Assembly (NCBI RefSeq): GCF_000719475.1
Contig: NZ_JOGO01000016.1
Span: 1 to 64,000 of the forward strand
Direction of reading: 5' to 3'
Source of the DNA: Streptomyces sp. NRRL F-5630
GTDB lineage: Bacteria; Actinomycetota; Actinomycetes; Streptomycetales; Streptomycetaceae
DNA length: 64,000 bases
Part shown: piece by piece, positions 58,363-64,000 of the stretch
Layout of the letters: each line of letters opens with the position of its first letter
How positions within the stretch are numbered: the first letter of the stretch is position 1
Position numbers and translations under genes: made by a program
Notes under the pieces: model-generated
What the model saw: only the letters and a program-made list of their open reading frames with translations
Database searches by the model: none
What the model was told of the DNA's origin: nothing

Positions 58363-59445
58363 TCAGCGCTCGACCTCGCCGCGGATGAACTTCTCCACGT
58401 TCTCGCGAGCCTGGTCGTCGAAGTACTGGACCGGCGGGCTCTTCATGAAGTAGCTGCTCGCCGAGAGGATCGGGCCGCCGATGCCGCGGTCCTTGGCGAT
58501 CTTCGCGGCGCGGAGCGCGTCGATGATGACGCCGGCGGAGTTCGGGGAGTCCCAGACCTCCAGCTTGTACTCCAGGTTCAGCGGGACGTCACCGAAGGCG
58601 CGGCCCTCAAGGCGCACGTAGGCCCACTTGCGGTCGTCGAGCCACTGCACGTAGTCGGACGGGCCGATGTGCACGTTCTTGGCGCCGAGGTCCCGGTCGG
58701 GGATCTGCGAGGTGACGGCCTGCGTCTTGGAGATCTTCTTGGACTCCAGGCGCTCGCGCTCCAGCATGTTCTTGAAGTCCATGTTGCCGCCGACGTTGAG
58801 CTGCATCGTGCGGTCGAGGACGACACCGCGGTCCTCGAAGAGCTTCGCCATCACGCGGTGCGTGATGGTGGCGCCGACCTGCGACTTGATGTCGTCGCCG
58901 ACGATCGGGACACCGGCCTCGGTGAACTTGTCGGCCCACTCCTTGGTGCCCGCGATGAAGACGGGGAGGGCGTTGACGAAGGCGACCTTGGCGTCGATGG
59001 CGCACTGGGCGTAGAACTTCGCCGCGCTCTCGGAGCCCACCGGCAGGTAGCAGACGAGGACGTCGACCTGACGGTCCTTGAGGACCTGGACGACGTCGAC
59101 CGGCTGCTCACCGGACTCCTCGATCGTCTCGCGGTAGTACTTGCCGAGACCGTCGAGGGTGTGGCCACGCTGCACGGAGACGCCGGTGCTGGGCACGTCG
59201 CAGATCTTGATGGTGTTGTTCTCGCTGGCGCCGATGGCGTCCGCGAGGTCGAGACCGACCTTCTTGGCGTCCACGTCGAAGGCGGCGACGAACTCGATGT
59301 CCTTGACGTGGTAATCGCCGAACTGCACGTGCATGAGACCCGGGACCTTGCCCTCCGGGTCGGCGTCCTTGTAGTACTCGACGCCCTGCACCAGCGAGGC
59401 GGCGCAGTTGCCCACGCCGACAATGGCTACGCGAACCGAACTCAT
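58363..59445 (-). CDS. ino1: Inositol-3-phosphate synthase
   Basis: A 360-residue actinobacterial-type MIPS that turns glucose 6-phosphate into 1L-myo-inositol 1-phosphate, for phosphatidylinositol and mycothiol. The NAD motif [13 protein letters not shown], the conserved ADKF and [11 protein letters not shown] stretch, and [11 protein letters not shown] are present. The ATG at 59445 is preceded by CAGGGAGCAACCGG. It lies 55 nt downstream of the PadR gene in the same direction, so it is probably co-transcribed and under PadR control. Confidence 0.97.
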   Translation of the reverse strand: MSSVRVAIVGVGNCAASLVQGVEYYKDADPEGKVPGLMHVQFGDYHVKDIEFVAAFDVDAKKVGLDLADAIGASENNTIKICDVPSTGVSVQRGHTLDGLGKYYRETIEESGEQPVDVVQVLKDRQVDVLVCYLPVGSESAAKFYAQCAIDAKVAFVNALPVFIAGTKEWADKFTEAGVPIVGDDIKSQVGATITHRVMAKLFEDRGVVLDRTMQLNVGGNMDFKNMLERERLESKKISKTQAVTSQIPDRDLGAKNVHIGPSDYVQWLDDRKWAYVRLEGRAFGDVPLNLEYKLEVWDSPNSAGVIIDALRAAKIAKDRGIGGPILSASSYFMKSPPVQYFDDQARENVEKFIRGEVER

Positions 59446-59500
59446 TCCGGTTGCTCCCTGTGTGATCTCTGAGTCCTATGAGAGCCGCGGTGCTGCGGTC

Positions 59501-60169
59501 TCAGGTGGGTGTGCCAGGCGAATCCGGCCGGGAGTCGCTCCCGGACCGGGGCAGATCGCCCGGCGCTCCCTTCTGCCGCTCCGCGTCCCCCGGCCGGGAG
59601 GTCCGCAGGTCGCGGCCCACGCGCTCGCTCTCGATCAGCTCGTTGAGCCAGCGCACCTCGCGCTCCACGGATTCCATGCCATGGCGCTGGAGTTCGAGGG
59701 TGTAGTCGTCAAGACGTTCCCGGGTGCGGGAGAGCGAGGCCCGCATTTTCTCCAGGCGCTCCTCCAGCCGGCTGCGACGGCCTTCCAGGACGCGCATGCG
59801 CACATCCCGGGAGGTCTGGCCGAAGAAGGCGAAGCGGGCGGCGAAGTGCTCGTCCTCGTAGGCGTCCGGGCCGGTCTGGGAGAGCAGCTCCTCGAAGTGC
59901 TCCTTGCCGTCCGCGGTGAGCCGGTAGACGATCTTCGCGCGCCGCCCGGAGAGGGCGGTGGCGGGTTCGCCCGGGGCGGCGGCCGACTCCTCGGCCAGCC
60001 AGCCCCGCGCCACCAGCGTCTTGAGGCAGGGATAAAGGGTTCCGTAGCTGAAGGCCCGGAACACCCCCAGCGAGGTGTTGAGGCGCTTTCGCAGCTCGTA
60101 CCCGTGCATGGGGGATTCGCGCAGCAGGCCGAGGACGGCGAATTCAAGGATGCCCGCACGTCGGCTCAT
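59501..60169 (-). CDS. PadR family transcriptional regulator
   Basis: A 222-residue repressor. The winged-helix domain (about 1-90) contains LEFAVLGLLRESPMHGYELRKRL and GTLYPCLKTLVARGWL; a C-terminal coiled-coil segment (about 120-175) is for dimerisation. It shares a divergent region with the class A PBP gene and lies upstream of ino1. The perfect ATGTAT-N7-ATACAT palindrome 50 nt before its start is its likely operator. Confidence 0.95.
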   Translation of the reverse strand: MSRRAGILEFAVLGLLRESPMHGYELRKRLNTSLGVFRAFSYGTLYPCLKTLVARGWLAEESAAAPGEPATALSGRRAKIVYRLTADGKEHFEELLSQTGPDAYEDEHFAARFAFFGQTSRDVRMRVLEGRRSRLEERLEKMRASLSRTRERLDDYTLELQRHGMESVEREVRWLNELIESERVGRDLRTSRPGDAERQKGAPGDLPRSGSDSRPDSPGTPT

Positions 60170-60213
60170 CCTCTCCTCCTCCTTCTCCCGGACCGCCGTA
60201 GCGCGTCTTTATC

Positions 60214-60248
60214 TCGTGCTGATGTATCGAGTCGATACATCAGCACGA
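60214..60248. promoter_or_regulatory. PadR operator, perfect palindrome
   Basis: Two perfect 17-bp arms (TCGTGCTGATGTATCGA at 60214-60230 and its complement at 60232-60248) surround one G. The core ATGTAT-N7-ATACAT (60222-60240) fits the PadR consensus ATGT-N8-ACAT with one spacing difference. It lies 45 nt upstream of padR. Confidence 0.85.
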
Positions 60249-60382
60249 TAGAGGGGTGTCCTCGTGACGACAAGTGGAGGCTCAGTGACCGGCGTCACAT
60301 CGCTGTGAGGATGGGAGCAAGTTGCCTGTTTTGGGGTGAACTTCGGAGTCTGTGCAGTGAGCCGGTGCGTAGTCTGGGCGCC

Positions 60383-60532
60383 ATGCTGTCCACCGGGAAC
60401 CAAGAGGCGCCCGGGAACGTCGTCGTCCCAGACGTAGTGCGCGCGAACCCGCTGAGGGCTCCGCGCCACGACGAGGGAACCGCTTCAGCCGCCGTTTCCA
60501 GGCGCGTAAGCCTGCGCCTGCCCGAGGAGTAG
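60383..60532 (+). CDS. Possible leaderless 49-codon leader ORF before the PBP gene
   Basis: An ATG-started frame of 49 codons (MLSTGNQEAPG..RVSLRLPEE) ends 7 nt before the PBP start. TAGTCT at 60374-60379 could be a -10 box that would place the transcript start at or near the ATG, so the ORF would be leaderless. The PBP ribosome site GAGGAG overlaps its last codons. It may be a coupled leader peptide, or only untranslated leader; codon use is inconclusive. Confidence 0.4.
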   Translation: MLSTGNQEAPGNVVVPDVVRANPLRAPRHDEGTASAAVSRRVSLRLPEE

Positions 60533-60539
60533 TCGTTCG

Positions 60540-63224
60540 ATGAGCGAGCACCGTCGCAAACCGCCGCAGCCGGAAGGCGGCGGACGGGCCGCGGCCCGAC
60601 GCGCCCGTTCCGGGAATACGGGACGCCGGGCGACGTCCCGTGGTTCCGCCCCTTCTTCCTCCGCGCACGGCTCAGCCGGTGTGGAACCGCCGTCCCACGG
60701 AGGCGGACGGGCGGAGGCCCGGCGCGCCGCCCAGCGCGGCAGCGGCGGGCGCAGGCGCGCGGCCCCGGCGGGCCAGGGCGGCGGAAGGCGCGGCGGCCCC
60801 CCGGCGAAGAAGCGCTTCATCGACTACCCGCGCGCGGGCAAGACCGGCGTCGGGCGCTGGATTCCCTCGTGGAAGCTCGTCACCGGCCTCTTCGTCGCCT
60901 TCATAGGCGGGCTCATGGGCATCGCGGGCATCGCGTACGCGATGGTCGAGGTCCCTGACGAGGCGTTGAGCGCCAGGGCGCAGAACAACGTCTACTACTG
61001 GGCCGACGGCAGCCAGATGGTCGCCACGGGCGGCGAGAGCCAGCGCAACCGGCAGATCGTCCACCTCGACCAGATCGACAAGTCGATGCAGTACGCGGTC
61101 ATCTCGGCGGAGAACAAGTCCTTCGAGACGGACAGCGGCGTCGACCCCATGGGTATCGGCCGCGCGCTCTTCAACATGGCCAAGGGCGGTCAGACGCAGG
61201 GTGGTTCGACCATCACCCAGCAGTACGTCAAGAACGCGGTGCTGGACGATCAGGAACAGACCCTGACCCGCAAGTTCAAGGAACTGTTCATCTCGATCAA
61301 GGTGGGCACGACCAAGAGCAAAGACGAGATCATGGCGGGCTATCTGAACACCGCCTATTACGGTCGCGGTGCCTACGGGATTCAGGCCGCCTCGCGCGCG
61401 TACTTCGACAAGGACGCGGTCGATCTCAACCCCAGCGAATCGGCACTTCTCGCAGCCGTCCTCAAGGGCGCCACGTACTACGACCCGGCGGGCGTGGCCT
61501 CGGACAACCCGGCGAAGACCACCAAGGAAGCCAACACGGTCCGCGCGACGGAGCGCTGGGCCTGGATTCTCGACGAGGAGGTCAAGGACGGCCACCTCAG
61601 CCAGAGCGAGCGGGCCAAGTACACCGAGCTGCCGAAGACGAAGCCCCCGCGCGCCAACAGCGCCCTCGGCGGGCAGGTCGGCTACCTCGTGGAACTCGCC
61701 AATTCCTGGGTGACGAGCCACAGCGAGGAAACGGGCATCAGCCAGAACAAGCTGAACCAGGGCGGCTACCGGATCTACACGACCTTCAAGAAGAGCAGGG
61801 TCAAGGAGCTGGAGAAGTCCGTCACCAAGGTCTACGACGACAACATCGACCCCAAGAAGCGCCCGAAGACGGACAAGCACGTGCAGTTCGGCGGCGCTTC
61901 GGTCAACGCGCGGACCGGGGCGATCGAAGCGATCTACGGCGGTACGGACGCCCTCACGCACTGGACGAACAACGCCGACGTCACCGGCGCGCAGGTCGGC
62001 TCGACCTTCAAGCCGTTCGTGCTCGCCGCCGCGATGGAACACGGGGTGCGCGACCCGAAGCTCGGTCCCAACCAGGACGACTCGACACGCACGCCCGTTT
62101 CGCAGATGAGCATCTACAGCGCCAAGAACAAGCTGAAGATCAAGAAGTACGACGGCACCATCTGGACCGACAAGAACGGTGACCAGTGGCTCCAGACGAA
62201 TGACGGTGGAGAGTCCCCCAACGCGGACGACAACAACCGCATCACCCTGCGTGAGGCGATGCAGCACTCCATCAACTCCGCCTTCGTCCAGCTCGGTATG
62301 GATGTCGGCCTGGACAAGGTCAAGGACGCCGCGATCAAGGCCGGCATCCAGGACGGTCCCAATATCTTCGCCAGCAACAACTACCCCTCCTTCTCGCTCG
62401 GTACGTCCTCGCCCAGTGCGATCCGCATGGCGGGTGCGTACGCGACCTTCGCGAACGAGGGGGAGCAGAACGACCCGTACTCGGTGACCAAGGTGGAGAG
62501 CGAGAAGGGCACGCTCTTCCAGCACAAGAAGAAGAGCAAGTCCGCCTTCCCCAAGCCGGTGGCCGACAACGTCACCGACGTCCTCAAGAACGTCGTGGAG
62601 AAGGGCACCGGTACCTCGGCCAAGATCCCGGGCCGGGACGTCGCCGGAAAGACCGGTACGACGGACGGCAACAAGTCCGCGTGGTTCGTCGGCTACACCC
62701 CGCAGGTCTCCACCGCGATCGCCATGTTCCGCTTCGACGACAACGCGAAGAACAAGCAGCGCAAGTTCGAGGAGATGTACGGGACCGGCAACCAGACCTC
62801 GATCCACGGTGCCTCCTTCCCGGCCCAGATCTGGAAGGACTACATGCTGCTGGCGCTCAAGGACGCGCCGAAGGAGTCCTTCCCGAAGCCCGAGAAGATC
62901 GGCAAGGTCGTCGAGACGGTCGACTCCCCGCCCTCGCCGAGCAAGGAGCCGTCGGAGTCCCCCTCCGATTCCCCCTCGGAGTCGCCCTCGGATTCCCCCT
63001 CCTCCGAGGCCCCGCCGAGTCCCTCGGAAACGGAGTCGGAGAACACCTGCGGTCCCCTCGACTTCGACTGCCAGGACGGCGGTGGCGACGAAGGCGGTGA
63101 CGGCGGGGACGACCAGGGCGGTGACAATCAGGGGCCGGGCCAGACCTCCGGGCCACCCTCGCCCTCGGTACCAGGGGAAGGGGACCCCGGGGGCGAGGAG
63201 GACAACGGCTGGTTCAAGCCGTGA
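60540..63224 (+). CDS. Bifunctional class A penicillin-binding protein
   Basis: An 894-residue peptidoglycan synthase. A basic cytoplasmic tail (1-110) is followed by a membrane helix (about 115-137) and a glycosyltransferase domain (about 165-340) with catalytic Glu in SAENKSFETDSGVD, GGSTITQQYVKN, RKFKELFISIKV and GYLNTAYYGRGAYG. The transpeptidase domain has STFK (about 488), SIN (about 578) and KTGT (about 704). The C-terminal 95 residues are Ser/Pro then Gly/Asp-rich and disordered, with one Cys pair. The ATG at 60540 has GAGGAG 9 nt upstream. Confidence 0.96.
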   Translation: MSEHRRKPPQPEGGGRAAARRARSGNTGRRATSRGSAPSSSAHGSAGVEPPSHGGGRAEARRAAQRGSGGRRRAAPAGQGGGRRGGPPAKKRFIDYPRAGKTGVGRWIPSWKLVTGLFVAFIGGLMGIAGIAYAMVEVPDEALSARAQNNVYYWADGSQMVATGGESQRNRQIVHLDQIDKSMQYAVISAENKSFETDSGVDPMGIGRALFNMAKGGQTQGGSTITQQYVKNAVLDDQEQTLTRKFKELFISIKVGTTKSKDEIMAGYLNTAYYGRGAYGIQAASRAYFDKDAVDLNPSESALLAAVLKGATYYDPAGVASDNPAKTTKEANTVRATERWAWILDEEVKDGHLSQSERAKYTELPKTKPPRANSALGGQVGYLVELANSWVTSHSEETGISQNKLNQGGYRIYTTFKKSRVKELEKSVTKVYDDNIDPKKRPKTDKHVQFGGASVNARTGAIEAIYGGTDALTHWTNNADVTGAQVGSTFKPFVLAAAMEHGVRDPKLGPNQDDSTRTPVSQMSIYSAKNKLKIKKYDGTIWTDKNGDQWLQTNDGGESPNADDNNRITLREAMQHSINSAFVQLGMDVGLDKVKDAAIKAGIQDGPNIFASNNYPSFSLGTSSPSAIRMAGAYATFANEGEQNDPYSVTKVESEKGTLFQHKKKSKSAFPKPVADNVTDVLKNVVEKGTGTSAKIPGRDVAGKTGTTDGNKSAWFVGYTPQVSTAIAMFRFDDNAKNKQRKFEEMYGTGNQTSIHGASFPAQIWKDYMLLALKDAPKESFPKPEKIGKVVETVDSPPSPSKEPSESPSDSPSESPSDSPSSEAPPSPSETESENTCGPLDFDCQDGGGDEGGDGGDDQGGDNQGPGQTSGPPSPSVPGEGDPGGEEDNGWFKP

Positions 63225-63238
63225 CCACGCCGGGATGA

Positions 63239-63254
63239 TGTTCCACGTGAGACA
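63239..63254. repeat. parS-like site after the PBP gene
   Basis: TGTTCCACGTGAGACA, two mismatches from the palindrome, 15 nt past the PBP stop. Confidence 0.6.
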
Positions 63255-63267
63255 TCAAGCGGCCGGA

Positions 63268-63283
63268 TGTTTCACGTGAAACA
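63268..63283. repeat. parS site after the PBP gene (perfect)
   Basis: TGTTTCACGTGAAACA; flanking GGCCGG and CCGGCC extend it to a near-perfect hairpin (63261-63289) that could end the PBP transcript. Confidence 0.9.
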
Positions 63284-63296
63284 CCGGCCAGCCGGA

Positions 63297-63312
63297 TGTT
63301 CCACGTGAAACA
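63297..63312. repeat. parS site, one mismatch
   Basis: TGTTCCACGTGAAACA, the rightmost ParB-type site in the window. Confidence 0.8.
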
Positions 63313-63444
63313 TGGGCAGCCCGCCCGAGTCGGGCGTACGAGGGCCGCGGTACCGACATCCGGTACCGCGGCCCTCGCCGTCTTCCGGCCCCGCCCGGCG
63401 TTCCCGGCCACCGCCGCTCAGGCACGTACGGCAGGATGGCCGTC

Positions 63445-64000
63445 ATGACGAGTACCCGCGTGCAGCAGTCCGGGCCGGTGCTACCCACCGAGGAGGACGC
63501 CGTCGCCGCCGAGGGCAGCGAAGTGCTCGGCGGCCCGGTGGGGCGTCATGCCCTGCTCGGCTCCACGTGGTGGACGCCGGTACGGGTCGTCGCGCTCGTC
63601 GCCCTGGGGCTCTTCGCGCTCGGCATGGTGCAGAAGATCCCCTGCTACAACGGCGGCTGGTTCTTCGGGGCGAACGCCCAGTACACGCACGCCTGCTACT
63701 CCGACATCCCCCATCTCTTCCAGGGGCGCGGCTTCGCCGACGGACTCGTTCCCTACTTCGACCGGCTCAGCGGCGACATGGAGTACCTGGAGTACCCCGT
63801 GCTCACGGGCGTGTTCATGGAGGTCGCCTCCTGGCTCACCCCGGGCGGGGACGACCTCGTCCACCGTGAGCAGGTCTACTGGCTCGTGAACAGCGGGATG
63901 CTCATGATCTGCGCGGTGGTCCTCGCCGTGTGCGTGAGCCGCACCCACCGCGGCCGCCCCTGGGACGGCCTGCTCGTCGCTCTGGCCCCCGCCGCCGCGC
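63445..64000 (+). CDS. Membrane glycosyltransferase, partial (GT87-like)
   Basis: A partial gene that runs off the window end (185 codons seen). The protein begins MTSTRVQQSGPVLPTEEDAV, has a first membrane helix at about residues 50-65, and then YNGGWFFGANAQYTHACYSDIPHLFQGRGF followed by YLEYPVLTGVFME. That EYP stretch is typical of DUF2029/GT87 polyprenyl-phosphate-mannose glycosyltransferases. The start could instead be the in-frame ATG at 63436 (MAVMTST). Position after a class A PBP is as I recall for Streptomyces. Confidence 0.8.
   Translation, partial: MTSTRVQQSGPVLPTEEDAVAAEGSEVLGGPVGRHALLGSTWWTPVRVVALVALGLFALGMVQKIPCYNGGWFFGANAQYTHACYSDIPHLFQGRGFADGLVPYFDRLSGDMEYLEYPVLTGVFMEVASWLTPGGDDLVHREQVYWLVNSGMLMICAVVLAVCVSRTHRGRPWDGLLVALAPAAA

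Noticed and set aside
60672..62807. 711-codon open frame antisense to the class A PBP
   Set aside because: The plus-strand frame has all PBP catalytic motifs; this is a shadow.

Overview
The window is a high-GC actinobacterial chromosome segment. Gene content, gene order and codon use point to Streptomyces. It spans the chromosomal replication origin: dnaA and dnaN flank a block of DnaA boxes at about 33.1-33.7 kb. About twenty parS-type ParB sites are scattered from 16 kb to 63 kb. No insertion sequences, prophage genes, CRISPR arrays or rRNA genes are visible. The organism assignment is inference from synteny with the remembered S. coelicolor oriC region.

Layout. 0.4-8.5 kb (+): cell-wall growth and signalling cluster fhaA-fhaB-pstP-rodA-pbpA-pknB. 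8.6-12.6 kb (-): a DUF881 protein, then a small membrane protein, a pabA-type glutamine amidotransferase and two class E sortases; the last four genes overlap by 4 nt each, and the first sortase carries a rare TTA codon. 12.8-16.7 kb: crgA, a secondary DnaA-box cluster, a rhomboid protease, a cyclophilin and two small unknowns. 16.9-23.3 kb: tRNA-Ala, an HTH protein/kinase pair, two secreted unknowns, a DLW-39 peptide and tRNA-Ile. 22.5-32.8 kb (-): DUF3566, gyrA, gyrB, dciA, recF, gnd, dnaN. 32.8-35.4 kb: oriC, unusually long. 35.4-37.5 kb (-): dnaA. 37.9-44.2 kb (+): rpmH-rnpA-yidD-yidC-khpB-rsmG-parA-parB. 44.4-55.1 kb: a GNAT protein, then on the minus strand trxB-trxA, sigM with its anti-sigma gene, a pseudokinase, murJ and a DUF6049 membrane protein. 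55.3-64 kb: CCA-adding enzyme, an MFS transporter, inositol phosphate synthase, a PadR regulator, a bifunctional class A PBP and the start of a membrane glycosyltransferase.

How the parts work together. The window combines replication initiation (dnaA, dnaN, dciA, recF, gyrase, oriC), segregation (parA, parB and many parS) and peptidoglycan growth control (PknB/PstP, FhaA/FhaB, RodA/PBP, CrgA, MurJ and its pseudokinase, class A PBP). In mycobacteria FhaA binds the phosphorylated pseudokinase fused to MviN/MurJ. Here the MurJ and pseudokinase parts are separate adjacent genes, and FhaA and PknB lie 45 kb away in the same window.

Notable signals. A textbook DnaA-trio unwinding motif lies in oriC. 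A DnaA-box cluster lies 20 kb from oriC. parS sites are written into coding sequences always in the frame that encodes V(S/P)RET, including four in the linker of the anti-sigma factor. parS sites also sit at the centres of perfect 32- and 36-bp palindromes that can act as terminators, and in a 49-bp tandem repeat. A perfect PadR operator, a probable leaderless leader ORF, G-quadruplex-type tracts beside oriC, and a suspicious homopolymer block between rsmG and parA are also reported.
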